DNA of 64,000 nucleotides from an uncultured Pseudomonas sp. (lineage in GTDB: Bacteria; Pseudomonadota; Gammaproteobacteria; Pseudomonadales; Pseudomonadaceae). The notes below the pieces were generated by a model. It searched no databases. It saw only the letters and a program-made list of their open reading frames with translations, and was not told the DNA's origin. The stretch covers positions 496,001 through 560,000 of the forward strand of contig NZ_OX044366.1 in the NCBI RefSeq assembly GCF_943846705.1, in the 5' to 3' direction. The position numbers were made by a program, and so were the translations under genes. Shown piece by piece: positions 18,406-27,349 of the stretch. How positions within the stretch are numbered: position 1 is the first letter of the stretch; every line of letters begins with the position of its first letter.

Positions 18406-19059
18406 CTAGCAGTCTAGTGCGCCGGCCAGGCTCTGCTGCTGCGCGTAGTCGAGGTGCTTGACCAGTTGCTCGCGCAAACGCGCACTGACCTCGGCAAACG
18501 CTATTGGCTGCGCCACCTGATCAGCCAGCTGGGTCATCGCCATACCGGCATAGCCACACGGATTGATGCGCTGGAAAGGCTGCAAGTCCATATCCACATT
18601 CAGCGCCAGGCCATGGAAAGAACGGCCATTGCGGATACGCAAGCCAAGGGAAGCGATCTTCGCGCCGTCGACATAGACCCCTGGGGCGTCAGGCTTGGCA
18701 GTAGCGCTAACGCCATAACTGGCGAGTAGCTCAATCAAGCTGCGCTCGATGCGACTGACCAGCTCACGCACGCCTATGCCACTGCGACGCACGTCCAGCA
18801 GCAGATAGGCCACCAGCTGGCCAGGGCCGTGGTACGTCACCTGGCCGCCACGATCGACCTGCACCACCGGAATATCACCCGGAAACAGCACATGCTCGGC
18901 CTTGCCGGCTTGGCCCTGGGTAAATACCGGGGAGTGTTCGAGCAGCCAGATCTCGTCAGGCGTATCCACGCCGCGCGTATCGGTGAAGCGCTGCATCGCA
19001 TGCCAGGTCGGCTCGTACTCAACCTGGCCCAGCTCGCGAAAGCCGAGCGGCAGGCTCAT
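18406..19059 (-). CDS. lipB: Octanoyl-[acyl-carrier-protein]:protein octanoyltransferase
   Basis: 217 residues. LipB moves octanoyl from ACP to lipoyl domains before LipA acts. The conserved stretch GGQVTYHGPGQLVAYLLLD, the lysine in GAKIASLGLRI and the catalytic cysteine in INPCGYAGM are all visible. The ATG at 19059 shares one base with the ybeD stop, indicating coupled translation. It is last in the minus-strand series. Confidence 0.95.
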   Translation of the reverse strand: MSLPLGFRELGQVEYEPTWHAMQRFTDTRGVDTPDEIWLLEHSPVFTQGQAGKAEHVLFPGDIPVVQVDRGGQVTYHGPGQLVAYLLLDVRRSGIGVRELVSRIERSLIELLASYGVSATAKPDAPGVYVDGAKIASLGLRIRNGRSFHGLALNVDMDLQPFQRINPCGYAGMAMTQLADQVAQPIAFAEVSARLREQLVKHLDYAQQQSLAGALDC

Positions 19060-19334
19060 CAGAGCACCATGTGCACGATACCGGTGGCGCGCAAGGCGCT
19101 GTTGATATCACGCAACTGGTCTTCACTGGTGGCCACGATATGCAGCTGCACGGTGGTGTACTTGCCATTACTGCTCTGGCGCTCGGCCAACGTCGCAAGA
19201 TCGACCTTGGCATATTTACTGAGGACCTCGATCACCGTGTTCTTGTAGGTGGCACCACTGTCACCGACCACTTTGATCGGGTAATCAGCGCAGGGGAATT
19301 CGATTTTGTGCGATTTGACGTCAGGTTGACTCAT
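19059..19334 (-). CDS. YbeD-like DUF493 protein
   Basis: 91 residues of the YbeD/DUF493 family, a small ACT-like fold found beside lipB in many proteobacteria; its role is unknown but the neighbourhood suggests lipoate metabolism or its control. Motifs include IEFPCADYPIKVVG and YTTVQLHIVATSEDQL. Start 19334 (MSQPDVKS) is the family N-terminus; the frame is open to 19493 but overlaps dacC. Confidence 0.88.
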   Translation of the reverse strand: MSQPDVKSHKIEFPCADYPIKVVGDSGATYKNTVIEVLSKYAKVDLATLAERQSSNGKYTTVQLHIVATSEDQLRDINSALRATGIVHMVL

Positions 19335-19407
19335 GGCGGTAACGGCCTCGTAAGCCGTGGCAACTACAACGCCCCGGCGGTTATGCAGGGGCGTGCAGGT
19401 CACGATA

Positions 19408-20583
19408 TCAGTTGAATAGCCCGAAGAAGAACAAGCTGATGCTGTCCCACAAACGGCGGAAGAAACTGCCTTCCTCGACGGCCTCCAGGGCAATCAAGTC
19501 GGCGCTGTGTACCAGCTCCTCACCCAGTTTTACCTGGACCTTGCCGATCACATCACCTTGAGCAATCGGCGCAGTGAGTTGCGGATTGATAACCATACCT
19601 GCCTGCAGCTTATCCAGCTGGCCCTTCGGCAAGGTTAGGGTGAGGTCATTGGCCAAACCGGCTTTAACTTGACGCGCAGTGCCTTTCCACACCTGCGCCT
19701 GCGCCAGCTCTTGGCCTTTTTTGTAGAAGGAGCGAGTTTCAAAGAAACGGAAACCATAGGTCAGCAGCTTCTGCGTTTCCGCCGCACGGGCCGATTCGCT
19801 GACGGTGCCGAACACCGAGGTGATCATGCGCGCGCCATCACGTACAGCCGAGGCCACCAGGCAGTAGCCTGCTTCGTCGGTATGGCCGGTTTTCAGGCCG
19901 TCGACCGTCTTGTCGCGCCACAGCAGCAGGTTGCGATTGCCTTGCTTAATGTTGTTCCAGAGGAACTCTTTTTGCGCATAAATGGCGTAGTGCTGCTGGT
20001 CTTCGTTAATGATGGCACGAGCCAGAATAGCCATGTCGTGTGCACTGGAGTAATGCTCAGGATTGGGCAGACCGGTGGCATTCATAAAGTGGCTGTTGCT
20101 CATGCCCAGACGCGCAGCGGTTTCGTTCATCATGTCGGCGAAGGCATCCTCGCTGCCGGCGATGTACTCGGCCAAGGCAATGCTGGCGTCGTTGCCGGAC
20201 TGGATGATCACCCCGTGCAGCAGGTCATCCACGGTCGCCTGGCTGTTCAGCGGCAGGAACATGGTCGAACCACCAGAGGCGGCACCACCGGTACGCCAGG
20301 CATGCTCGCTGATCGGCACCAAGTCCTGCTCGCCGATTTTGCCCTTGCGAATTTCTAGGGTAGCGATGTAGGCGGTCATCAGCTTGGTCAGACTGGCCGG
20401 CGGCAGACGCTGGTCGCCGTTGTTCTCAACCAGCACCTTGCCGCTGGCGGCATCCAGCAGCACATAGGACTTGGCAGCCAACTGTGGCGCGGAAGGAATG
20501 GCTGGCTGATTGGCCCAGGCTGTCGGTGCACTGAGCAGGCAAAGTGATAGGAAAACGCGCTGCGTAAAGCTGGTGATATTCAT
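19408..20583 (-). CDS. dacC: D-alanyl-D-alanine carboxypeptidase (PBP5/6 type)
   Basis: 391 residues with a Sec signal (cleavage after APTAWA). The penicillin-binding motifs are all present: SLTK (SxxK), SGN in IQSGNDASIA and KTG in GLKTGHTDEAG. The PBP5 C-terminal domain and a terminal amphipathic membrane anchor (LWDSISLFFFGLFN) follow. It trims the fifth residue of stem peptides in the periplasm. It lies between rlpA and ybeD, as in P. aeruginosa where it is called dacC. Confidence 0.94.
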   Translation of the reverse strand: MNITSFTQRVFLSLCLLSAPTAWANQPAIPSAPQLAAKSYVLLDAASGKVLVENNGDQRLPPASLTKLMTAYIATLEIRKGKIGEQDLVPISEHAWRTGGAASGGSTMFLPLNSQATVDDLLHGVIIQSGNDASIALAEYIAGSEDAFADMMNETAARLGMSNSHFMNATGLPNPEHYSSAHDMAILARAIINEDQQHYAIYAQKEFLWNNIKQGNRNLLLWRDKTVDGLKTGHTDEAGYCLVASAVRDGARMITSVFGTVSESARAAETQKLLTYGFRFFETRSFYKKGQELAQAQVWKGTARQVKAGLANDLTLTLPKGQLDKLQAGMVINPQLTAPIAQGDVIGKVQVKLGEELVHSADLIALEAVEEGSFFRRLWDSISLFFFGLFN

Positions 20584-20702
20584 CCGTCTCTCTAGATTGC
20601 TGATGATCGATCAGGCCCAGTGGGCATAAGTTACTTATCCCCCCGTCCAGCGGCTGGCCGGGGTTGTTTGTTTAGTCCTGCAGAAAAACCATAAGTGCCC
20701 TG

Positions 20703-21708
20703 TCAGTCGGCCTTGACCAGGGTAGGTTCACCCAAATTGGCCAGGCGCACACTGTCTTGCAACTGCTCAGCCTCGCCCTGACTGCTCACTGGCCCCAGAC
20801 GCACGCGGTGCAGTATCTGCTGGCTGCGCACCACTGAGCTGACGAACACGGGGGCAGTCACCGTTTCGCTCAGTTTCGAACGGAGTAACTCCGCAGCGTC
20901 CGGATTGGCGAAGGCTCCCACCTGGAGATACAGGCCAGAGGCTCCGCCTGAAGCGTTTTTTTTTTGCGTCAATCTGCACGGGAAGCACCGCGGCGGCATG
21001 CTGCTGCGGTGGCGGCGAATACTGCTCAACCGGAGCCGCGATAGGCTGCGCAATCGGCTGAGCCTGAGCCACTTGCTGCGGCGCAGCCAAGACCATGGGT
21101 ACCGGACGGCCCTGCTGGGCCCACCACTCCTGCGGATCAATACCTTCGACTTTTACCCGCGCGGTGCCGCTTTCGGCATAACCGAGCTTCTTCGCTGCGG
21201 CAAAGGACAGATCGATAATCCGATCGGAATAGAACGGCCCACGGTCATTGACCCGCAAAATAGCGCTCTTGCCGTTTTCCAGGTTAGTCACCCGCACGTA
21301 ACTCGGCAGCGGCAGGGTCTTGTGCGCCGCAGTCATGCCGTACAGGTCGTAGGTTTCACCGTTGGCAGTGGCCTGACCGTGAAATTTAGTGCCGTACCAA
21401 GACGCCGGACCGACCGCCTGATAGCGCCGGGCATCGGGGATGGGGTAGTACTGCTTGCCGAATACGGTGTAGGGGCTGGCTTTGACCGAGCCGTAGTGTG
21501 GCATCGGCACGGCGTCGGGAATTCGCGAGACATCAACATCCCACCAGGGCGCACCATCCTTATGCGGCCGATTGAAGTCCCCCGGCCCGGAAATAGCACC
21601 GCCTGGCTTGATCGGTGCGACCGGCTGCGGCGCACGACTCGACGAACAACTGGCCAACAACAACGCCAGGCCACCGTAAACAGCCAACTTAGCAGGCAAA
21701 CGCAACAT
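20703..21708 (-). pseudogene. rlpA: rlpA, septal lytic transglycosylase lipoprotein, frameshifted at an A10 run
   Basis: The N-terminal part is a lipoprotein (LLLASCSSS) with an intact double-psi barrel domain: YQAVGPASWYGTKFHGQATANGE, TLPLPSYVRVTNLENGKSAILRVNDRGPF. The written frame then leaves at AKKKRFRR and ends at 20767. Taking one A out of the ten-A run (T10 at 20956-20965 on plus) gives DAKKNASGGASGLYLQVGAF. That frame runs through a complete SPOR domain to the stop at 20703. The SPOR domain directs RlpA to denuded septal glycan. The break is either a homopolymer error, a mutation, or a site read by RNA polymerase slippage. Start 21708 (ATG) overlaps the sltB1 stop by one base. Confidence 0.85.
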
Positions 21709-22727
21709 CAATTCTTACCCCGTGTCTCAACCAGCAACTCGGCCAGCTGATTAACCGCCATGGCATACATCACACTGCGATTGTAGCGGGTGATCACAAA
21801 GAAGTTAGGCAAGCCCAGCCAGTGCTCAGTGCCTTCGGCACCTTCCAGACGGAAAGCCGTCACCGGCAGCTCATCCGCCAACGGGTCGGCACTGCTCCAG
21901 CCCAGCGCACGCAACTCAGCGGCATTTTTCACGGGATCAAGACCAACGGTCAGGCCCTGCTCAACCTGCGCGCCCTTGACGGTAGCGGCGCTGACCACCG
22001 GCTGACCAGGCTGCCAGCCATGCCGTTTGAAGTAACTGGCGACGCTGCCGATGGCGTCCACCGGGTTGGTCCAAATATTGATATGGCCGTCGCCATCAAA
22101 ATCCACCGCATAAGCGCGGAAGCTGCTCGGCATAAACTGCGGCAAGCCCATGGCGCCTGCGTAGGAGCCCTTCAGGCTCAGAGGCTCGACCTGCTCTTCA
22201 CGGGTCAGCAGCAAAAATTCGCGCAGTTCCTTGCGGAAGAACGGCGCACGCGGCGGGTAATCGAAGGCCAGGGTCGACAGCGCATCCATCACCCGGTAGC
22301 TGCCAGTATTGCCGCCGTAGGAGGTTTCCACCCCGATGATTGCCACAATCACTTGAGCCGACACGCCGTATTCAGCTTCGGCGCGGGCCAGCGTGGCTTC
22401 GTGCTGTTTCCAGAACTCAACTCCCTTGTTGATGCGGGCGTCGGTGATAAAGATCGGCCGATAATCCTTCCACTGCTTGACCTTCTCCGCCGGGCGCGAG
22501 ATGGCATCGAGAATGGCCTGCTTGCGCTCAACCTCGGCAAACATGCTGACCAGCTGCTCCCCGGCAAAGCCATAGTCACGGGTCATTTCGCCAACGAATT
22601 CAGCCACCAGCGGTGATTGCTGATAGTCGCCAGCCAGCACTGGCTGAGCCATCCCGCACACGCCTGCCAATGCCAGCCAAGGTGCCGTTCGTACCATCCA
22701 ACCACGTGCGTTTTGCATTAAATTCAT
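21708..22727 (-). CDS. sltB1: Lytic murein transglycosylase B (SltB1/MltB family)
   Basis: 339 residues from the start chosen here. A signal peptide (APWLALAGVCGMAQPVLA) precedes the family 3 transglycosylase domain: catalytic Glu in IIGVETSYGGNTG, then YAGAMGLPQFMPSSFRAYAVDFDGDGH. It cuts glycan strands in the periplasm. Unlike sltB3 it has no peptidoglycan-binding domain. The start is uncertain between ATGs at 22727 and 22718, both just after the rodA stop. It lies between rodA and rlpA, so two glycan-cleaving enzymes are co-expressed with the elongation synthase. Confidence 0.88.
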   Translation of the reverse strand: MNLMQNARGWMVRTAPWLALAGVCGMAQPVLAGDYQQSPLVAEFVGEMTRDYGFAGEQLVSMFAEVERKQAILDAISRPAEKVKQWKDYRPIFITDARINKGVEFWKQHEATLARAEAEYGVSAQVIVAIIGVETSYGGNTGSYRVMDALSTLAFDYPPRAPFFRKELREFLLLTREEQVEPLSLKGSYAGAMGLPQFMPSSFRAYAVDFDGDGHINIWTNPVDAIGSVASYFKRHGWQPGQPVVSAATVKGAQVEQGLTVGLDPVKNAAELRALGWSSADPLADELPVTAFRLEGAEGTEHWLGLPNFFVITRYNRSVMYAMAVNQLAELLVETRGKN

Positions 22728-22735
22728 AACCCCAA

Positions 22736-23881
22736 TTAAGCCTGTGTCATCCACTTACGATGAGTGTGAATCGACATCAAAATCCCAAAGCCCGCCAGCA
22801 AGGTGATCAGCGAGGTGCCGCCATAGCTGATAAGGGGCAACGGCACCCCCACCACCGGCAACAGGCCACTGACCATACCGATATTGACGAACACATAAAC
22901 GAAGAACGTCATGGTCAGCGCACCGGCGAGAAGCTTACCGAACAGCGTCTGTGCTTGCACGGTAATCACCAGGCCGCGCGCGATCAACAGCATGTACACC
23001 AGCAGTAACAAACACACGCCTACCAGGCCAAATTCCTCGGCCAGTACCGCAATAATGAAGTCGGTGTGGCTCTCCGGCAGAAAATCCAGGTGCGACTGAG
23101 TACCTTGCAGCCAGCCCTTGCCCAACACACCGCCTGAGCCGATAGCCGCCTTGGACTGGATAATGTTCCAGCCGCTGCCCAGCGGATCACTTTCCGGGTT
23201 GAGAAAGGTCAGCACCCGCTGCTTCTGGTACTCACGCATGACAAACAGCCACATGCCGATGGCTATTGGCACCACCGCAGCGACCGCGCCGATCACCCAA
23301 CGCCACTGCAAGCCGGCGATAAACAGCACAAAACCGCCAGAGGCAATGATCAGCAAGGAGGTACCGAGATCAGGCTGCAGCAGAATCAACACAAAGGGCA
23401 CGATGATCATCGCCAGGCTGATGCAAATATGCTTAAGCCGAGGCGGCAAGCTGCGGCTGGACAGGTACCAGGCAATAGTCGCCGGCATGATGATTTTCAT
23501 AAACTCAGACGGCTGAAAGCGGATCACCCCGGGGATATTGATCCAGCGCGTGGCCCCCATGGCGTTGTGCCCCATCACATCCACAGCCACCAATAAGGCG
23601 ACGCCGCCGACATAGGCCAGCGGCACCCAGCGCGCCATAAAGCGCGGCTCGAACTGCGCGATGACGAACATGCCGACCAGACCGATACCGAAAGAGCTGG
23701 CCTGCTTGGTGAGCAGGTCAAGGTTCTTACCGCTGGCCGAATACAGAATAAACAAGCTGCCCGTCGCCAGAATCAACAACAGCAGCAACAGGATGCCGTC
23801 GATATGCAGTCGCTGCAGCAGGCTCGCCCGCCGGCGCAGCAGGTCTTCGGAGGACAGGTTGCGATCGAAATGACTGTTCAT
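22736..23881 (-). CDS. rodA: RodA, SEDS peptidoglycan glycosyltransferase
   Basis: 381 residues with about ten membrane helices. SEDS landmarks include NAMGATRWINIPGVIRFQPSE, FLPESHTDFI and the C-terminal LPLISYGGTSL. RodA polymerises lipid II during lateral growth together with PBP2, whose gene lies upstream and overlaps by four bases (stop 23878, start 23881). Confidence 0.96.
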   Translation of the reverse strand: MNSHFDRNLSSEDLLRRRASLLQRLHIDGILLLLLLILATGSLFILYSASGKNLDLLTKQASSFGIGLVGMFVIAQFEPRFMARWVPLAYVGGVALLVAVDVMGHNAMGATRWINIPGVIRFQPSEFMKIIMPATIAWYLSSRSLPPRLKHICISLAMIIVPFVLILLQPDLGTSLLIIASGGFVLFIAGLQWRWVIGAVAAVVPIAIGMWLFVMREYQKQRVLTFLNPESDPLGSGWNIIQSKAAIGSGGVLGKGWLQGTQSHLDFLPESHTDFIIAVLAEEFGLVGVCLLLLVYMLLIARGLVITVQAQTLFGKLLAGALTMTFFVYVFVNIGMVSGLLPVVGVPLPLISYGGTSLITLLAGFGILMSIHTHRKWMTQA

Positions 23882-25767
23882 GGTGTGGCGACCTCAGCCG
23901 CCAGAGGCGGAGCATATTCGGCTTTCAACTGCCCGTTGTCATCCAGCAGCCAGGCATCAATGACCTCCTTGACCACCGGAGCGGCGACACCGGAGCCTGA
24001 TTCGCCGTTCTCGACCATCACCGACACGACGATTTGCGGGTTATTCGCCGGGGCAAAGGCCACAAACAGGGCATGGTCACGATGGCGCTCGGCCACCTTA
24101 CTGCGGTCGTATTTCTCGCCCTGTTTGATCGCCACCACCTGCGCAGTACCGCTCTTGCCGGCAATCCGGTACAGCGCGGCATCGCCCACCTTGCGCGCGG
24201 TACCACGTGGCCCGTGCATCACCTGCTCCATGCCATGCCGACCGTAATCCCAGAATTTCGGGTCACGCAGGACGATATCCGGCAACGGATTGGTGTCGAC
24301 GGGCACGCGGCCCTGAACTGTCTTGGCCAGATGGGGGCGAATCCACTTGCCGCGCGTGGCCATCAACACCGTGGCTTGAGCCAGTTGCAGCGGCGTGGTT
24401 TGCATGTAGCCCTGCCCAATACCAAGAATCAGGGTTTCGCCTGGATACCAGGGCTGACGGTAACGCGCGCGTTTCCAGTCACGCGAGGGCATTAACCCTG
24501 CGGTTTCCTCAAACATGTCCAGCGACACGCGCTGACCCAGACCGAAACGCGACATGTAGTCATGCAGACGGTCGATGCCCATCTTGTGTGCCAGCGAGTA
24601 AAAATAGGTGTCGTTGGAGCGGGAAATGGCCAAATCCATGTCCACCCAGCCATCGCCGCTGCGGTTCCAGTTGCGGTATTTGTGACTGTGCCCCTGCAAC
24701 TGGTAGAAGCCAGGGTCGAATACCCGGGTCTGCGGCGTCACCACACCCGCATCCAGGCCCGCCACCGCGACCATCGGCTTGATCGTGGAGCCTGGCGGAT
24801 AGAGGCCACGTAATACGCGGTTGTACAGCGGCCGATCGATCGAGTCGCGCAAATCGGCATACGCCTTGAAACCGATGCCCGTAACGAAGGGGTTGGGATC
24901 AAAGCTCGGCTGACTGACCATCGCCAGCACCTCGCCGGTCTGCGGCTGAATTGCCACAATCGCCCCACGGCGCCCCGCCAGAGCTGCCTCGGCAGCCTCC
25001 TGCAAGCGGATGTCCAAGCTCAGCACAATGTCCTTGCCAGGCGTCGGGTCGGTACGTTTGAGCACCCGTAGCACGCGGCCACGGGCGTTGGTCTCGACTT
25101 CCTCGTAGCCCACCTCGCCGTGCAGCTCGTCTTCATAGAAGCGCTCGATACCGGTTTTACCGATATGGTGCGTGCCGCTGTAGGACACCGGGTCGAGCTC
25201 TTTCAGCTCTTTCTCGTTGATCCGCCCGACATAGCCCACCGAATGGGCAAAATGCTCACCCTGCGGGTAATGCCGCACCAGTTGCGCCGCGACTTCCACG
25301 CCCGGCAAACGGTACTGGTTAACCGCCACGCGGGCGATCTGCTCTTCGCTCAGTTCAAACAGCACCGGCACCGGTTCGAAAGGCCGCCGACCTTGGCGCA
25401 CACGCCGCTCGAACAGCACGCGCTCGTCCGGGCCCAACTCCAGCACCTCAACAATCACGTCGAGCACCTGCAGCCAGTCACCGGCGCGCTCGCGGGTCAG
25501 GGTCAGACTGAAGCTGGGTCGGTTATCGGCGATGATCACTCCGTTACGGTCGAAGATCAGCCCGCGATTGGGCGGAATCGGCTGCACATGGATACGGTTA
25601 TTTTCCGCCAAGGTGGTGTGGTACTCGAACTGCACCACTTGCAGGTAATACAGGCGCGTCAGCAGCACCGAGGTCAGCAGCAAAACCAGCGCAGCACCCA
25701 CCACCGCCCGCTTGCGGATCAGGCGGCCGTCGTTCTCATGGTCTTTAAGGCGGATAGGCTGCGGCAT
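23878..25767 (-). CDS. mrdA: Penicillin-binding protein 2 (elongation transpeptidase)
   Basis: 629 residues: a single N-terminal membrane anchor (VVGAALVLLLTSVLLTRLYYL), a pedestal domain, and the transpeptidase domain with SxxK in GSTIKPMVAVAG, SxN in SRSNDTYFY and KSG in AGKSGTAQVV. It cross-links peptidoglycan for the Rod complex. It lies between rlmH (27 bases upstream) and rodA, the standard gammaproteobacterial order. It is called pbpA in P. aeruginosa. Confidence 0.96.
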   Translation of the reverse strand: MPQPIRLKDHENDGRLIRKRAVVGAALVLLLTSVLLTRLYYLQVVQFEYHTTLAENNRIHVQPIPPNRGLIFDRNGVIIADNRPSFSLTLTRERAGDWLQVLDVIVEVLELGPDERVLFERRVRQGRRPFEPVPVLFELSEEQIARVAVNQYRLPGVEVAAQLVRHYPQGEHFAHSVGYVGRINEKELKELDPVSYSGTHHIGKTGIERFYEDELHGEVGYEEVETNARGRVLRVLKRTDPTPGKDIVLSLDIRLQEAAEAALAGRRGAIVAIQPQTGEVLAMVSQPSFDPNPFVTGIGFKAYADLRDSIDRPLYNRVLRGLYPPGSTIKPMVAVAGLDAGVVTPQTRVFDPGFYQLQGHSHKYRNWNRSGDGWVDMDLAISRSNDTYFYSLAHKMGIDRLHDYMSRFGLGQRVSLDMFEETAGLMPSRDWKRARYRQPWYPGETLILGIGQGYMQTTPLQLAQATVLMATRGKWIRPHLAKTVQGRVPVDTNPLPDIVLRDPKFWDYGRHGMEQVMHGPRGTARKVGDAALYRIAGKSGTAQVVAIKQGEKYDRSKVAERHRDHALFVAFAPANNPQIVVSVMVENGESGSGVAAPVVKEVIDAWLLDDNGQLKAEYAPPLAAEVATP

Positions 25768-25794
25768 CAGGGGCTGCTGGTTATGTGTGGGGAG

Positions 25795-26262
25795 TTATTT
25801 GTGGTACGGGTGGCCGGACAACACGGTCCAGGCGCGGTACATCTGTTCGCCAATCAGGATACGCACCAAAGGATGCGGCAGGGTCAGCGGTGACAACGAC
25901 CAGCGCTGCTCACTGCGCGCCTGCACCTCAGGCGCCAGCCCTTCCGGGCCGCCGACCATAAGGTTGACGGTACGTGAGTCCAGCCGCCATTTGTCCAGTT
26001 CCACCGCCAACTGCTCGGTGCTCCAGGGTCGCCCTTCGACTTCCAGGGTGACAATCCGTTCCCCTGGCGCGACCTTGGCCAGCATGGCCTCGCCTTCCTG
26101 GCGGATCATCCGCGCCACATCGGCATTCTTGCCGCGGGTGGTCAGCGGAATCTCCACCAATTCCAACGACAGCTCGCTGGGCATGCGCTTGGCGTATTCC
26201 TGCCAGCCGTCTTCCACCCAGCGCGGCATCCGCGAGCCGACGGCAATCAGTTTGATCCGCAC
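25795..26262 (-). CDS. rlmH: 23S rRNA pseudouridine-1915 N3-methyltransferase
   Basis: 155 residues, full length for RlmH, an SPOUT-fold methyltransferase acting on the 70S ribosome. Motifs include MRIKLIAVGSRMPRWVEDGW, NLMVGGPEGLAPEV (SAM-binding knot) and the C-terminal LPHPLVRILIGEQMYRAW. The start codon is GTG at 26262. It sits 12 bases after rsfS, its constant partner. Confidence 0.95.
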   Translation of the reverse strand: MRIKLIAVGSRMPRWVEDGWQEYAKRMPSELSLELVEIPLTTRGKNADVARMIRQEGEAMLAKVAPGERIVTLEVEGRPWSTEQLAVELDKWRLDSRTVNLMVGGPEGLAPEVQARSEQRWSLSPLTLPHPLVRILIGEQMYRAWTVLSGHPYHK

Positions 26263-26274
26263 CGCTGCGTGTCC

Positions 26275-26667
26275 TTATTCCTGCTCTGGGCTCGGCTCGG
26301 CGCTGAACTGCGCACGGCTTTGCTCGGCACCCTGCCACAGACGCTCAAGGTCATAGAACTGGCGTGCAGTCGGCAGCATCACGTGCACCACGATGTCGCC
26401 GAGGTCGAGCAACGCCCACTCGCCGGTGTCCATGCCTTCGGTGCCGATCGGGCGCACGCCCTGCTCTTTAACCTTCTCCAGCACGTTGTCGATCAGCGAC
26501 TTAACGTGACGGCTCGAGGTGCCGCTGGCGATCAGCATAAAATCGGTGATGCTGGTCTTGCCGCGCACATCGATGGTGGTGATGTCCTGGGCCTTGATTT
26601 CTTCCAGAGCGGCGGTGGCCAGCTTGACCAGATCTTCGCTCGGCATAACTTTTTTTGCGTTTGTCAT
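26275..26667 (-). CDS. rsfS: Ribosomal silencing factor RsfS
   Basis: 130 residues from MTNAKK. RsfS binds ribosomal protein L14 and blocks joining of 30S and 50S subunits in starvation. Conserved stretches: DITTIDVRGKTSITDFMLIASG and EWALLDLGDIVVHVM. The start is not certain: ATG 26667 has a weak GAG upstream and an in-frame ATG at 26646 (MPSEDLVKLA) fits the shorter family N-terminus. The acidic, Glu-rich C-terminal tail is typical of Pseudomonas. Confidence 0.92.
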   Translation of the reverse strand: MTNAKKVMPSEDLVKLATAALEEIKAQDITTIDVRGKTSITDFMLIASGTSSRHVKSLIDNVLEKVKEQGVRPIGTEGMDTGEWALLDLGDIVVHVMLPTARQFYDLERLWQGAEQSRAQFSAEPSPEQE

Positions 26668-26689
26668 AAGTAACTCGTTTGTCTCATGT

Positions 26690-27349
26690 TCAATTCGCGC
26701 CACGGTACAGTCCGTGGGCATGGATATAGGCCAGTACCGCGTCTGGCACCAAAAAGCGCGCCGACTTTCCACTCGCCAGTAACGAGCGGACCTGGGTAGC
26801 AGACACCGCCAAGGGGGTCTGCCAGATAAAAGCAATTTGCCCGCTCGGCCCACTCAGGGCCGACGGGTCACTCACACTGCGCGCCGCCAACAGGTTGCGC
26901 AGCGCTTCGGGCGCCTCACTGTCGGCATCCGGGCGCTGCAACACCAAAATATGGCAATGCTCCAGCAACTCCTCCCAGCGATGCCAACCGGGCAGACCAC
27001 AGAAGGCATCCCAGCCCAGGATGAGCAGCAACTGGTCATCTGCGGCCAGCTCGGCGCGCAATGACTCCAGCGTATCAATGCTGTAGGACGGCTTATCACG
27101 CTTGAGTTCGCGATCATCCACCTGCAACACAGCGGCACCCGCGAGCGCCAGCTCAACCATGGCCAGGCGATCCATCGCGCTGACCTGCGGTGCGCTGCGA
27201 TGCGGCGGCCGCGCACTGGGTATCAGGCGCAGCTCATCCAGCAGCAGCGCCTCGGCAACTTCCACGGCGCTGCGCAAATGGCCGATATGCACCGGATCAA
27301 AGGTGCCGCCGAGCACACCGATGCGTCGGACGCCGCTGCGTTTGGCCAT
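26690..27349 (-). CDS. nadD: Nicotinate-nucleotide adenylyltransferase
   Basis: 219 residues. Nucleotidyltransferase signature GGTFDPVHIGHLR near the N-terminus and the C-terminal SATQVRSLL (the conserved SxTxxR). It forms deamido-NAD from nicotinate mononucleotide and ATP. ATG 27349 overlaps the proA stop by one base. The rsfS start lies 23 bases downstream. Confidence 0.95.
   Translation of the reverse strand: MAKRSGVRRIGVLGGTFDPVHIGHLRSAVEVAEALLLDELRLIPSARPPHRSAPQVSAMDRLAMVELALAGAAVLQVDDRELKRDKPSYSIDTLESLRAELAADDQLLLILGWDAFCGLPGWHRWEELLEHCHILVLQRPDADSEAPEALRNLLAARSVSDPSALSGPSGQIAFIWQTPLAVSATQVRSLLASGKSARFLVPDAVLAYIHAHGLYRGAN

Noticed and set aside
20584..20702. Terminator between rlpA and dacC
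   Set aside because: The imperfect CCCCG / CGGGG stem has its T-rich side on the plus strand, the wrong orientation for the minus-strand series.
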